Origin: Planctomycetota bacterium
GTDB taxonomy: Bacteria; Planctomycetota; UBA11346
Length of the DNA stretch: 64,000 nt
Reading direction: 5' to 3'
NCBI GenBank assembly: GCA_025055595.1
Contig: JANWWU010000022.1
Span: 1-64,000, forward strand
In this document: in pieces, positions 1-9,742 of the stretch
Numbering within the stretch: the first letter of the stretch is position 1
Layout of the letters: every line of letters begins with the position of its first letter
The notes under the pieces: generated by a model
The model's input: only the letters and a program-made list of their open reading frames with translations
Databases searched by the model: none
What the model was told of the DNA's origin: nothing
Translations under genes and position numbers: made by a program

Positions 1-344
1 GCCACCCAGCCAACATCGCCGATGAACTTGCCGCTCTTGATCTCGAGGCCGCTCATCGGGCTCCAGGTGCCGTAGGCCTGCTTGACGCCGATCGAGCCGT
101 CGCCGGGCGCGTAAAGATCGACCTGGGCCGCGATCTTCTCGGTGATCGTTGCCGCGAGTCCCAACTTAGCAGCGTAGTTGAACTCGGTGTTACTCTTCCT
201 GTACTCCGGGTCACTATTGATCAGCGATTCCGTCGACAGGATCGAGTCGACGAAACCGTCGAACTTCAGCTGCGGGTCGGCAGCGATGGCGAGGGGGACG
301 GCGGCCACGCAGGCCAGGGTGGGAACGAGGGTGGTGAGTCGCAT
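1..344 (-). CDS. Outer-membrane beta-barrel/porin-like protein, N-terminal part (runs off window start)
   Basis: Reverse-strand translation MRLTTLVPTLACVAAVPLAIAADPQLKFDGFVDSILSTESLINSDPEYRKSNTEFNYAAKLGLAATITEKIAAQVDLYAPG...; signal peptide, barrel-like strands, GGAG Shine-Dalgarno before ATG. Confidence 0.7.
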   Translation of the reverse strand, partial: MRLTTLVPTLACVAAVPLAIAADPQLKFDGFVDSILSTESLINSDPEYRKSNTEFNYAAKLGLAATITEKIAAQVDLYAPGDGSIGVKQAYGTWSPMSGLEIKSGKFIGDVGWV

Positions 345-566
345 GGAGTCTCCTGCAAGGGTGACGAGGACCGGCTGGGCCGGGGAGCAGTGACGCCGTG
401 GGGCACGGGGATCGATTCCTGCTCCACGAGTGAGTGTGTGGCGCAGTCAAAAACCGCAAGTGTCGCTTGGCGCAGCATTCATTGTTTCTTCATCCGGCGT
501 CTGCGCCGCCAGCGGACGGCGCGGCGGATGCCTTGGGCTGCCCGCGCTCTGCGCTACGCTGCAAAT

Positions 567-1466
567 ATGCCGCGCGACCTGCAGCTGCGCCTGCTCTTCG
601 GCGCCGCGCTGATCGCGATCGTCGGCGGCGCGGTCGCGCTTGATCTCGGCAGCGGCCAGCGCTGGGGCGCGCTGGCGCTCGGCGGTGCCGCGGCGGCGCT
701 CGGGGCGCGCGAGTTCGCGCGCCTGGCACGGGTGCGCGCGGCCGGGGTCCGGCTGGCGCCGATGCTGCTCGTCTCCCTCGCCCTCGTCGCGATCGCGCAC
801 TGCTATCCGGGCGGCGTCTGGGCCCAGCACTGTCCGGAAGTGGCGGCGCGCCTCGCTTCGGCCCCGCTCGAAGCCCTGGTGCTCGGTGCCGGGCTGGTGT
901 GGGCGACGCTGTCGCAGATGGTCGGACAGCAGCCGACGGCCGGCTTCTTCGCGCAGGTCGGCGGCTCGCTGTTCGGCATGCTCTACCTCGGCGTCAATCT
1001 CTACCTCCTCGAGCGCCTGGCCCTGCTCGGCGATCCCGCCCAGCCCGACCGCGGCCTGCAGTGGCTCGCCTGCTACCTCGTCGCGGTCAAGTGCGGCGAT
1101 GTCACAGCCTACTTCGGCGGCCGGGCCTTCGGCCGCCATGCCCTGTGCCCGGCGATCAGCCCGGGCAAGACCTGGGAAGGCTTCGCCTGCAGCTTCCTCG
1201 GCGCGATCGGCGGCACCTGGCTCATGCACGCGCTGTTCGCCAGCATCGGCGCCTCGCCCTTCGCGGCCTGGTGGCAGCCCGTGATCTGGGGCCTGGTCCT
1301 CGGCCCCTTGGGCGCGGCCGGCGACCTCGCGGAAAGCTGCATGAAGCGCGACGCGGCGATGAAGGACAGCGGCCGCGGGGCGCCAGGCTTCGGCGGCTAC
1401 CTCGACCTGCTCGACGCCGTCTTGTTCGCCGCCCCCGTCGCCTTCCTGCTCGCCGTCGCCATGTGA
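567..1466 (+). CDS. cdsA: Phosphatidate cytidylyltransferase
   Basis: Multi-TM protein with CdsA C-terminal signature SPGKTWEGF...GDLAESCMKRDAAMKDSGRGAPGFGGYLDLLDAVLF; start chosen at ATG 567 inside the longer ORF. Confidence 0.92.
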   Translation: MPRDLQLRLLFGAALIAIVGGAVALDLGSGQRWGALALGGAAAALGAREFARLARVRAAGVRLAPMLLVSLALVAIAHCYPGGVWAQHCPEVAARLASAPLEALVLGAGLVWATLSQMVGQQPTAGFFAQVGGSLFGMLYLGVNLYLLERLALLGDPAQPDRGLQWLACYLVAVKCGDVTAYFGGRAFGRHALCPAISPGKTWEGFACSFLGAIGGTWLMHALFASIGASPFAAWWQPVIWGLVLGPLGAAGDLAESCMKRDAAMKDSGRGAPGFGGYLDLLDAVLFAAPVAFLLAVAM

Positions 1467-1472
1467 GCGGGT

Positions 1473-3122
1473 TTGACCGCTGCCGGCGTCGCCGAACATG
1501 GCGGCGTGCGCATCGCGATCGCTCAGCTCGATCTCCGCATCGCCGACTTCGCGGCGGCCGCGCAGGCGATCGGCGAGGCGGCGCGCGCGGCCCGCGCCGC
1601 CGGCTGCGATCTGCTGGTGACCCCGGAGCTGGCGGCCTTCGGCGGCTATCCGCCGCGCGACCTGCTCGAGCGACGCGATCTCGTGCTCGCGCAGTGGCGT
1701 TGCGTGCAGGAGCTGGCAGCCGAGCTCGCCCTGCCGACGCTCGTCGGCTGCGCCGAGCCGCTGGAGCCCGGCATCGGGCCGGCGCTGGCGAACAGCCTGG
1801 TGCTGCTCGCCGATGGCCGGGTGGTCGCCAGCTACCGCAAGCGCCTGCTGCCGACCTACGATGTCTTCGACGAGCGGCGCTATTTTCGGCCCGGGGACGC
1901 CCCGTTGCTGATCGCGCTCGCTGGACGGCGCATCGCGCTGAGCATCTGCGAGGACATCTGGACGGCGGACTTCGCCGGCATCGCCTACTGCCAGGATCCG
2001 CTGGCCGACATCGCCGGACGCTGCGATGTGCTGGTCAATGCCAGCGCTTCGCCCTGGCACCTCGGCAAGCCGGCGCTGCGCCACCGCTTGCTGCACAGCG
2101 TCGCGCGGCGCATCGGCGCGCCCGTCGTCTATGTCAATCAGGTCGGCGGGCAGGACGAGCTGCTCTTTGACGGCGACTCGGCGGCGATCGCCCCCGATGG
2201 CGGCTGGATCTGCGCTGCCCCGCGCTGGCAGCAGGGGCTGTGGGTCGCCGACCTCGCCGCGCGCTGCCCGGCGCCGCCAGCGCCTCATCCCCTCGATGAC
2301 CTGCATGCGGCGCTGGTCACCGGCATCCGCGACTACTGCCGCAAGACCGGTCAGCAGCGGGTGGTGCTCGGTCTTTCGGGCGGCATCGACAGCGCGCTGA
2401 CCGCCGCCCTCGCGGTCGATGCCTTGGGCGCGGACGCGGTGACCGGCCTGCTGATGCCCGGGCCCTTCAGCAGCCCGGGATCGGTCAGCGACGCTCGGCG
2501 CCTCGCCGACAACCTCGGCATCCAGCGAGCGATCCTGCCGATCAGCGAGCTGTGGGAGCGGGCGCTGGCGGTGCTCGCGCCGCTCGGGGAGCCGTCCGAC
2601 CTCACCAGCCAGAACCTGCAGGCGCGCCTGCGCGGTACCCTGGTGATGGCGGCGGCCAATCAGCTCGGCGCGATGGCGCTGACCACCGGCAACAAGAGCG
2701 AGCTCGCCACCGGCTACTGCACGATCTACGGCGACATGAACGGCGGGCTGGCGCCGCTGGGCGATGTCTACAAGACGACGGTGTGGGAGCTCGCGCGGCG
2801 CATCAACGAGCGCGCCGGCGCCGAGCGCATCCCGCAGGCCTCGATCGACAAGGCGCCGAGCGCGGAGCTGCGCCCGAACCAGACCGATCAGGACACCCTG
2901 CCGCCCTATCCGGTGCTCGATCGCATTCTGATCGCCTACCTCGAGGAAGGCCGCAGCCGCGACGACCTCGTCGCTGCCGGCGAGGACGCTGCGACCGTCG
3001 ATCGCGTGCTGCGGATGGTCGAGCTCTCGGAGTTCAAGCGCCGGCAGGCGGCACCGGCGCTGCGCGTCTCGCGCAAGGCCTTCGGGATGGGGCGGCGCAT
3101 CCCGATCGCGCGCGCGTGCTGA
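1473..3122 (+). CDS. nadE: Glutamine-dependent NAD+ synthetase (nitrilase-type amidase + NAD synthase domains)
   Basis: N-terminal RIAIAQLD...LLVTPELAAFGGYPPRDLL and C-terminal LGLSGGIDSALTAALAVDALG, TTGNKSELATGYCTIYGDMNGGLAPLGDVYKT; start may be TTG 1473 or an internal GTG. Confidence 0.93.
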   Translation: MTAAGVAEHGGVRIAIAQLDLRIADFAAAAQAIGEAARAARAAGCDLLVTPELAAFGGYPPRDLLERRDLVLAQWRCVQELAAELALPTLVGCAEPLEPGIGPALANSLVLLADGRVVASYRKRLLPTYDVFDERRYFRPGDAPLLIALAGRRIALSICEDIWTADFAGIAYCQDPLADIAGRCDVLVNASASPWHLGKPALRHRLLHSVARRIGAPVVYVNQVGGQDELLFDGDSAAIAPDGGWICAAPRWQQGLWVADLAARCPAPPAPHPLDDLHAALVTGIRDYCRKTGQQRVVLGLSGGIDSALTAALAVDALGADAVTGLLMPGPFSSPGSVSDARRLADNLGIQRAILPISELWERALAVLAPLGEPSDLTSQNLQARLRGTLVMAAANQLGAMALTTGNKSELATGYCTIYGDMNGGLAPLGDVYKTTVWELARRINERAGAERIPQASIDKAPSAELRPNQTDQDTLPPYPVLDRILIAYLEEGRSRDDLVAAGEDAATVDRVLRMVELSEFKRRQAAPALRVSRKAFGMGRRIPIARAC

Positions 3123-4504
3123 GAGTCCTCGGCCTGGGCGCAGGGCTGGCCTCGGCGCTGGCGGGCGCGTCGCCGGCCGCCCTGGAACCAGGGCCGGGCG
3201 GCGTGTGGCCGCGCCTGCTCATTGCCAGCAGCAACGATCTGTTCGGAAACGGTCTCGGCAACGGCGACGACTTTCGGACCGCGGGGGCGGCGGCGCAGCT
3301 GCGGCTGGGGCCGCTGCTGCTGGTCGGCGATGCCGCACTGCTGACCGATCGCAGCGGCGGCACGCGCTGCGATGTCGTCTTTGGCGGGGCGCTGTGGCGC
3401 TGGGGCGGGGAGGCGACGCGGCTCGGCTGGTCGGCGACGGCGGCCGTCGGCGGCGGGGTGCGCGCTGCCGGTTCCCTCGGCGGTGCCGAGATCCAGAACC
3501 GCGTGCACCGGCTGCTCGGCATCGCCGGGGTGTCGCTGGCCTACGACGGGGACCTGACGGCGTCGCCGGCGCTCCTCGCCGCGGCTGCCGGCGGCTGGTG
3601 GAGCCCGGCGCCGCTCGGCACGGGCTGGTGGGGCTGGGAGTTCGTCGCGTGCGGCTCGGCGGTCGGCGACGGCGAACGGCAGCTGACTGCCGGGCCGCGC
3701 TGGGTCCTGCTCGGCCAGGAAGGGTCCTGGTGGCTCGCTGCCTACCGCCAGTGGTGGGACGGCGAGCCGCCGCGAGCGACGCTGGCGACCGTCGCCTCGC
3801 GCGAGAGCGGCTGGTGGGCCGAGATCGGCAGCGATGCCGTGCCCTGGGGGCGCGGCCCCCGGGCCTGGGGCTATCGCGTGCGCTCGGCGTGGAACCCGCA
3901 GACCCGCGCCGCGCTCGGCAGCGTCGGAGTGGTGTGGGCGCCGGGCGTCGCAGGGGCCGGCGCCGAGCTGTGGCTCGAGCACGAGCTCGCGCTCTACACC
4001 GGCGGCGGCCTCGGGGTGCAGCTGCGCTGGCGGCCCTGGCCGTGGCAGGACAGCGGCCGCTGGTGCGGGCCGCTGCTCGACTATCGCTTCGGCACCGAAC
4101 CCGCGGGCCGGCACCTGCTCGATCTCGGTTCCGGCGAGGCGCCGGCGGAGGCCGATCTGCGGCATGATCAGCTGAGCATCGGCTGGGAGGAAGCGTGGCG
4201 CTCGCCGCCGCACGGGCGCTGGCGCGCCATCCCCTTCGTGCAGGCGAGCAGCGGGCTGCGCCAGGAGGGCCTGGTCGTCATCGGGCAGCGGCGCGTGCAG
4301 CACAGCACGCGGGCGACCACGATCGCGCTGCGCGGCGGCTGCGGGCTGCGGGCGGAGTGGGCGGAGACCCTGAGCCTCGGCCTGAGCTGGGAGGGCTGGC
4401 TGCCGGCCTGGCGCGAGACGCTGTCGGCGCCTCCGCTCGTCGTGACGCTCAACGATGCGGGCTGGGCCTGGGGCGCGCAGCTCGCAGCGCTGCTCGCCTG
4501 GTGA
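3116..4504 (+). CDS. Outer-membrane protein, LpxR-like (lipid A 3'-O-deacylase/DUF2219-like)
   Basis: GTG start overlapping nadE stop; N-terminal signal-like segment; [21 protein letters not shown] and [10 protein letters not shown] resemble LpxR active-site regions; adjacent to lipid A genes. Confidence 0.5.
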   Translation: MLRVLGLGAGLASALAGASPAALEPGPGGVWPRLLIASSNDLFGNGLGNGDDFRTAGAAAQLRLGPLLLVGDAALLTDRSGGTRCDVVFGGALWRWGGEATRLGWSATAAVGGGVRAAGSLGGAEIQNRVHRLLGIAGVSLAYDGDLTASPALLAAAAGGWWSPAPLGTGWWGWEFVACGSAVGDGERQLTAGPRWVLLGQEGSWWLAAYRQWWDGEPPRATLATVASRESGWWAEIGSDAVPWGRGPRAWGYRVRSAWNPQTRAALGSVGVVWAPGVAGAGAELWLEHELALYTGGGLGVQLRWRPWPWQDSGRWCGPLLDYRFGTEPAGRHLLDLGSGEAPAEADLRHDQLSIGWEEAWRSPPHGRWRAIPFVQASSGLRQEGLVVIGQRRVQHSTRATTIALRGGCGLRAEWAETLSLGLSWEGWLPAWRETLSAPPLVVTLNDAGWAWGAQLAALLAW

Positions 4505-4523
4505 GGCGGGGCGCCGCCCCGCC
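4505..4523 (+). terminator. GC-rich hairpin directly after the LpxR-like stop codon
   Basis: Perfect 8-bp stem GGCGGGGC-gcc-GCCCCGCC followed by CCTTT. Confidence 0.45.
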
Positions 4524-4558
4524 CCTTTCGCCGGCCGGAAGCGGCATATGTTGCAGCA

Positions 4559-5143
4559 ATGCGCCGTGTTCTTCTCATCGCCCTGGTCGTGAGCGCGCTG
4601 AGCGCTGGCGACAGCGGCGATGCCCCGCGCTATGCGGTGATCCGCCTGATCGATGCGATCAACGCCAGCCGCAGCTATCAGGAGCGCATCGAGCGCTTCC
4701 GCCAGGAGGAAGCGCAGATCAAGGCCCGGCTCAAGGAGTTCGAAGACCAGATCCAGAGGCTGTCGACCTCCCTCGAGGCCCTGCCCGCGGGCAGCGAGCG
4801 CTTCTTGCAGATCCAGGAAGAGCTGGAGGCGACCAAGGCGCGGCGCGAGGCCTATGCCCGGCGCGTCACCGCGGATTTCGAGCGGCGGCAGATCGCGATC
4901 ATCCGCGAGCAGTACCAGCTGGCGCTCGATCGGCTGGCGGAGTTCTGCCGCCAGCGCGGCATCCGCCTCGTCCTGCAGGCGGCCGAGCGCGATCTCGCGG
5001 CGCGCGACCTGATGCTGATGAACCTGCGCGTCGAGATGCAGACCGCGCTCTTCTACGATCCCGCGCTGGACATCACCGATGCCTTCGTCGGCTATGCCAA
5101 TCAGCGCTACGCCGACGAGGCGGCGAAGGCGGGCAATCCGTGA
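4559..5143 (+). CDS. skp: OmpH/Skp-like periplasmic chaperone
   Basis: Signal peptide plus long coiled coil, [42 protein letters not shown]; directly upstream of lpxD. Confidence 0.8.
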   Translation: MRRVLLIALVVSALSAGDSGDAPRYAVIRLIDAINASRSYQERIERFRQEEAQIKARLKEFEDQIQRLSTSLEALPAGSERFLQIQEELEATKARREAYARRVTADFERRQIAIIREQYQLALDRLAEFCRQRGIRLVLQAAERDLAARDLMLMNLRVEMQTALFYDPALDITDAFVGYANQRYADEAAKAGNP

Positions 5144-6219
5144 GCGCGGGCTGGTCGATCACCGTCGGCGAGCTGGCGCAGCTGATCGGTGGCCGGGTGG
5201 TGCCCGCGGCCGGGGAGGACCAGGCGACGGCCAGTGCCCGCGCGCTGCGCGGCCTGGCGGGCCTGCACGAGGCCGGACCGGCGGATCTCAGCTTCCTGAC
5301 CAATCCGCGCTACGAGAGCCAGCTCGCCAGCACGCGCGCGGGCTGCGTGCTGATCGCCAGCGAGCGCGCGCCCCTGCCGCACGCGGCGCAGCTCGTCGTC
5401 CCCCATCCCGATGCCACCCTCGCGCAGCTCGTCGCGCGCTTCGCGCCGCCGCCGGCGCAGCCCCCGCTCGGCATCCATCCGACGGCGGTGATCGGCGAGC
5501 GCGTACGGCTCGGTCGCGGCTGCCGCATCGGCCCCTATGTCGTGATCGGCGACGACTGCGAGCTCGGCGACGGCTGCGTCCTGCACGCCCAGGTCGTGCT
5601 CGGGGAGGGGGTGCGGCTCGGACCGGGCTGCGTGCTCTATCCGCATGCCAGCGTCCGCGAGCGCTGCGTGCTCGGCGCCCGCGTGATCGTGCACAACGGG
5701 GCGGTGATCGGCTCCGACGGCTTCGGCTACGCGACGGTCGACGGCGTGCACCACAAGATTCCGCAGATCGGCACCGTCGTCATCGAAGACGATGTCGAGA
5801 TCGGAGCGAACACCGCGATCGACCGCGCGCGCTTCGGCCGCACGCGGATCGGCGCCGGCACCAAGATCGACAACCTCGTGCAGATCGCGCACAATGTCGA
5901 GATCGGACCGCACAGCATCATCGTCGCCCAGGCCGGGATCGCCGGCTCGAGCAAGCTCGGGCATCATGTGACGCTCGCCGGGCAGGCGGGCATCGCCGGC
6001 CACCTGCGCATCGGCGACCGCGTCACCGTCACCGGGCAGTGCGGGGTGACCAAGGACCTGCCCGAGGGCGCGGTGGTCCGCGGCTCGCCGGCCCAGGACT
6101 TCAAGGCGCAGATCGCGCAGGAGGTGGCGGTGCGCAAGCTGCCCGGGGTGCTGGCGCGCCTGGCGCGCCTCGAGCAGCAGATCGCCGGGCTCTTGGCCGA
6201 CAAGGAGCCTCGTTCATGA
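5140..6219 (+). CDS. lpxD: UDP-3-O-(3-hydroxyacyl)glucosamine N-acyltransferase
   Basis: LpxD N-terminal domain and left-handed beta-helix hexapeptide repeats, [70 protein letters not shown] start overlaps skp stop. Confidence 0.95.
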   Translation: MSAGWSITVGELAQLIGGRVVPAAGEDQATASARALRGLAGLHEAGPADLSFLTNPRYESQLASTRAGCVLIASERAPLPHAAQLVVPHPDATLAQLVARFAPPPAQPPLGIHPTAVIGERVRLGRGCRIGPYVVIGDDCELGDGCVLHAQVVLGEGVRLGPGCVLYPHASVRERCVLGARVIVHNGAVIGSDGFGYATVDGVHHKIPQIGTVVIEDDVEIGANTAIDRARFGRTRIGAGTKIDNLVQIAHNVEIGPHSIIVAQAGIAGSSKLGHHVTLAGQAGIAGHLRIGDRVTVTGQCGVTKDLPEGAVVRGSPAQDFKAQIAQEVAVRKLPGVLARLARLEQQIAGLLADKEPRS

Positions 6220-7502
6220 GCGTGCAGCGGACCATCGGCACCGATGTCAGCATCTCCGGCATCGGCCTGCACAGCGGGGAGCCGTGCACCGTGACCTGCC
6301 GCCCCGCCCCGCCCGATCACGGCATCGTCTTCGTGCGCACCGACCTGCCGGGCCAGCCCTGCGTGCTGGCGCATCCCGAGCACCTCTGCCAGCGGCAGCG
6401 CCGCACCGCCCTCGCCGTCGGCGCGGTCGAGATCCACACCTGCGAGCACTTCCTCGCCGCGGCCTACGGCCTCGGCATCGACAACCTGCGCGTCGAGCTG
6501 ACGGCCACCGAGCTGCCCGGCCTCGACGGCTCGGCCAAGCCTTTCGTCGAGCTGCTGGCCGGCGCCGGCATCATCGAGCAGGGCGTGGAGCGGCGCACCT
6601 TCGAGCTCGGCGAGCCCGTCTCGGTCAGCCATGACAACCGCTCGATCATCGCCCTGCCGTGGAAGGGCGGCCTGAAGATCACCTACACGCTCGATGACCA
6701 CGGCGGGGCGCTGCTCGGCGCCCAGGTGGTCGAGATCGAGGTCAATGAGCGCAGCTTCGCCGAGCAGATCGCGCCGGCGCGGACCTTCTGCATGAAGCAC
6801 GAGGTCGAGGCGCTGCGCGCCGCCGGGCTCGGCAAGGGTGCGACCTACGAGAACACCTGCGTCTACGACGGCGACCGGGTGATCGGCACCACCCTGCGCT
6901 TCCGCGACGAGGCGGCGCGCCACAAGATCCTCGATCTCATCGGGGACCTGGCGCATGTCCGCCGCCGCCTACAGGCGCACATCGTCGCCGTGCGCACCGG
7001 CCACCGCGAGAACATGCAGCTCGTCCAGGAGCTGAACCGGCGCATCGCCGAGCAGGAGAAGCCGCGCGTCATCTTCGACACCCGGCGCATCCTCGAGCTG
7101 CTGCCGCACCGCTTCCCGATGCTGCTCGTCGACCGCATCGTCGAGTACGAGGCCGGCAAGCGCATCGTCGGCATCAAGGGCGTCTCGATCAACGAGCCGT
7201 TCTTCGCCGGACACTTCCCCGGCAATCCGGTGATGCCGGGCGTGCTGCAGCTCGAGGCGATGGCGCAGACCGGGGCGATCATGCTGATGCTGCACGAGGA
7301 ACCGGGCAGCCGGCGGATCCCGTTCCTGATGAGCATGGAGAAGGTGAAGTTCCGGCGCCCGGTCGTGCCGGGCGATGTCCTGCGCATCGAGCTCGAGGTC
7401 CTGCGCCTGCGCAGCCGGATGAGCGCCTGCATGGGCAAGACCCTGGTCGATGGCCAAGTGTGCTGCGAGGCCGAGATCCGCTCGGTGATGATGGAGCCGT
7501 GA
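6216..7502 (+). CDS. lpxC-fabZ: LpxC-FabZ fusion (UDP-3-O-acyl-GlcNAc deacetylase / 3-hydroxyacyl-ACP dehydratase)
   Basis: LpxC part [21 protein letters not shown]...[21 protein letters not shown]; FabZ part [64 protein letters not shown]. Confidence 0.96.
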   Translation: MSVQRTIGTDVSISGIGLHSGEPCTVTCRPAPPDHGIVFVRTDLPGQPCVLAHPEHLCQRQRRTALAVGAVEIHTCEHFLAAAYGLGIDNLRVELTATELPGLDGSAKPFVELLAGAGIIEQGVERRTFELGEPVSVSHDNRSIIALPWKGGLKITYTLDDHGGALLGAQVVEIEVNERSFAEQIAPARTFCMKHEVEALRAAGLGKGATYENTCVYDGDRVIGTTLRFRDEAARHKILDLIGDLAHVRRRLQAHIVAVRTGHRENMQLVQELNRRIAEQEKPRVIFDTRRILELLPHRFPMLLVDRIVEYEAGKRIVGIKGVSINEPFFAGHFPGNPVMPGVLQLEAMAQTGAIMLMLHEEPGSRRIPFLMSMEKVKFRRPVVPGDVLRIELEVLRLRSRMSACMGKTLVDGQVCCEAEIRSVMMEP

Positions 7503-8032
7503 GCCCCGCCGCCGGCATGTTCCTGGTCGCCGCCCCGCACCTCGGGGACCCCAACTTCATGCGCAGCGTCGTCTACCTGCTGCGCCACGGCGAGGACGGC
7601 AGCATGGGGCTGATCGTCAATCGTCCGCTGCCGATGCCGCTGTCGGAGATCTGGGACGAGACGCCGGAGGGCCTGCGCGATGCGCAGGTCGTCGCCGAAG
7701 GTGGCCCGGTCGACCGCCATCAGGGGCTGCTGCTGCACGGCGATCCCTCGTTGCCGGGCTGCCAGCCGCTGGCCGCCGATCTCGCGATCGGCGGGGAGCG
7801 CGCGGCGCTCGCCGTGCGCTATGCGCGCGGCCCGGACGGCAGCGGTCCTCGGCTCTTCCTCGGTTATGCTGGATGGGGCCCGGGTCAGCTCGCCGAAGAG
7901 ATCGCCGAGGGTGCCTGGCTGCTGCGGCCGGGCAGCGCGCTGCATGTCGTCATGGCGCCCGACCACGATCTGTGGCAGCGCCTGCTCGCCGGCGGCAGCG
8001 CCGTCGGCCCGCCGGCGCCGTCGCTGAACTAG
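7499..8032 (+). CDS. YqgE/AlgH family protein (UPF0301)
   Basis: GMFLVAAPHLGDPNFMRSVVYLLRHGEDGSMGLIVNRPL...LFLGYAGWGPGQLAEEIAEGAWLL. Confidence 0.92.
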   Translation: MSPAAGMFLVAAPHLGDPNFMRSVVYLLRHGEDGSMGLIVNRPLPMPLSEIWDETPEGLRDAQVVAEGGPVDRHQGLLLHGDPSLPGCQPLAADLAIGGERAALAVRYARGPDGSGPRLFLGYAGWGPGQLAEEIAEGAWLLRPGSALHVVMAPDHDLWQRLLAGGSAVGPPAPSLN

Positions 8033-8033
8033 C

Positions 8034-8867
8034 CTAGAGCGCGAGGTCGTCGGCGATCGCGAAGGCGCGATCGACCAGGGCCTGCAGCTCGCCGAGGCGC
8101 AGCTCGAGGCGCGCGACGGCCCAGTCGTCGAAGGCCGGCACGAAGCGATCGCAGCTCGGCCCGAAGCCGATGGCGCGGGTCAGCACATGCGCGACCTGGA
8201 CGAGGGCGCAGATATCGGCGTAGGGACCGCCGCTGCTGGGCTCGCGCCAGCGGCCGAGCACGGCCGCCAGCGGCTCGGGCAGGGACCAGGTTTGCGCCGC
8301 GCGCTGCGCCAGCTCGGGAAGCGGCATGCCGAGCTCCTCGGCGAGGGCCTCGGGCAGCGCCAGCTCGGCGCTGCGGCAGCGCGCCACCGCGCGCGCGTGC
8401 GCTTCCGGAAAATGGATGGCGACGAAAGCGGCGACGAGATCGTGGATCAGACCCGCGACGCGCAGCGCTTCTTCGTCCCACAGCTCGGCGAGGCGCAGGC
8501 GGTGGCGGTACACGGCCGCCAGCACGACGACGAGGTGGCTGACGAGGTAGGCCTGCGCCCAGAAGGCCTTGATCAGCGCCTGCTCCGCGCCGGTGACGGG
8601 CAGGGCGCAGCGCGCCGTGGTCAGCACGGTGCCGAGGCCGTTGTGCACGACGGCCTCCGAGAGGCGATGGGTCGCGCAGCCGGCGGCGTTCGCCTGTCCG
8701 ATCACCAGGGCGGTCAGCGCCGGATCGGTCCCCAGGATGTCGATGACGATCCGCGGCGGGGTATCGCCGATCGCGATGACGCGTTCGAGCTGCGCCAGGG
8801 TCGATGGCAGCGTCGGCATGCTGGCGCTCAGCAGGCGAGCAGCGATCGTGGCAGGCGACAGCGGCAT
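8034..8867 (-). CDS. HDOD domain protein
   Basis: LPSTLAQLERVIAIGDTPPRIVIDILGTDPALTALVIGQANAAGCATHRLSEAVVHNGLGTV, typical HDOD helices. Confidence 0.75.
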   Translation of the reverse strand: MPLSPATIAARLLSASMPTLPSTLAQLERVIAIGDTPPRIVIDILGTDPALTALVIGQANAAGCATHRLSEAVVHNGLGTVLTTARCALPVTGAEQALIKAFWAQAYLVSHLVVVLAAVYRHRLRLAELWDEEALRVAGLIHDLVAAFVAIHFPEAHARAVARCRSAELALPEALAEELGMPLPELAQRAAQTWSLPEPLAAVLGRWREPSSGGPYADICALVQVAHVLTRAIGFGPSCDRFVPAFDDWAVARLELRLGELQALVDRAFAIADDLAL

Positions 8868-8868
8868 C

Positions 8869-9174
8869 TCAGCTCCGACGCGCGAGGGCGTTGGCGACGC
8901 AGGCGCGCAGCGCTGCCATCAGCGGCAGGTGCTCGACCCGGGCGAAGCGCTCGGCGAGCCCCGCCATCTGCTCCTCGAAGCTTCCCCGCTCGGTGGTGCG
9001 CGGCAGCGGCTGGCCGCGGACGACGATGCGCGGCACTCCGCGCTTCAAGAGCAGGGCGATCATCGCATCGGTCAGCGCCGTGCCCTCGCCGATCAGCACT
9101 AGTCCGTCGACGACGACCGGCCGCGCCAGCACCATGCCGGGAGCGCTGAAAATGACCGGGATGCGCTGCTCCAC
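8869..9174 (-). CDS. Small conserved-type protein, partner of HDOD gene
   Basis: GMVLARPVVVDGLVLIGEGTALTDAMIALLLKRGVPRIVVRG resembles the small beta module found before HD-GYP/HDOD domains; 1-nt gap to HDOD gene. Confidence 0.5.
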   Translation of the reverse strand: MEQRIPVIFSAPGMVLARPVVVDGLVLIGEGTALTDAMIALLLKRGVPRIVVRGQPLPRTTERGSFEEQMAGLAERFARVEHLPLMAALRACVANALARRS

Positions 9175-9307
9175 GCCTGCACTCTAACAAACGGCGTGCC
9201 GAAAGGAAGGGGGCTCGCCGTTCGCGATTGGCACGGCGAGCGACGGTCTCTCCCGCGCGACGCCGGCCTGCGCTGCAGAAAGCAACGCCGGCGTTCAAGG
9301 AGGCCAC

Positions 9308-9742
9308 ATGCGTTGGTGGTACTTGCTGATGCTCGCCCTGCCTGCGCTCGCCGGCGAGGCGCCGCTGTTCACCGATCAGGAGTGGGCAGCAGCTGCACAA
9401 GCGCGGCCGCTGGCCAGCGCTCCGGGCTGGGAGACCCTGCTGATCATCATCATCGGCCTCGGCGTCGTCGTCGCGCTCGCCGTCGGGTGCGGCTGGCTGG
9501 CGCGGCGCCTCGGCGCCCGCCGCTTCTTGAGCGGCGGCGGGCAGCGCCTGGAGGTCGTCGAGAGCGTGCAGCTGGCGCCGCGGCGGCGCCTGGTGCTGGT
9601 GCGCGTCGACGCGCAGTGGGTCCTGGTCGGGGTCGGCGAGCGCGAGCTGACGCCGCTGGTCCTGCTGCCGAACGCGCCGGCGTCGCCGCCCTTCGCGCGC
9701 GAGCTGGCGCGCCTCGCCCCCGAGTCGGGGAACGAGCCGTGA
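9308..9742 (+). CDS. fliO: Flagellar biosynthetic protein FliO-like
   Basis: Single TM then RRFLSGGGQRLEVVESVQLAPRRRLVLVRVDAQWVLVGVGERELTPL; immediately upstream of fliP; AAGGAGG SD. Confidence 0.75.
   Translation: MRWWYLLMLALPALAGEAPLFTDQEWAAAAQARPLASAPGWETLLIIIIGLGVVVALAVGCGWLARRLGARRFLSGGGQRLEVVESVQLAPRRRLVLVRVDAQWVLVGVGERELTPLVLLPNAPASPPFARELARLAPESGNEP

Noticed and set aside
447-2306. 619-aa reverse-strand ORF opposite cdsA/nadE
   Set aside because: Low-complexity Arg/Ala/Gln-rich antisense shadow typical of high-GC DNA; the plus-strand cdsA and nadE have clear family motifs.
2936-4303. 455-aa reverse-strand ORF opposite the LpxR-like gene
   Set aside because: Composition-driven shadow ORF without recognisable domains; the plus strand shows a signal peptide and barrel-like sequence.
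9228-9243. Candidate sigma54 promoter TTGGCACG upstream of fliO
   Set aside because: The -24 half matches well, but the -12 GC element is GA at the correct spacing, so it does not meet the consensus.
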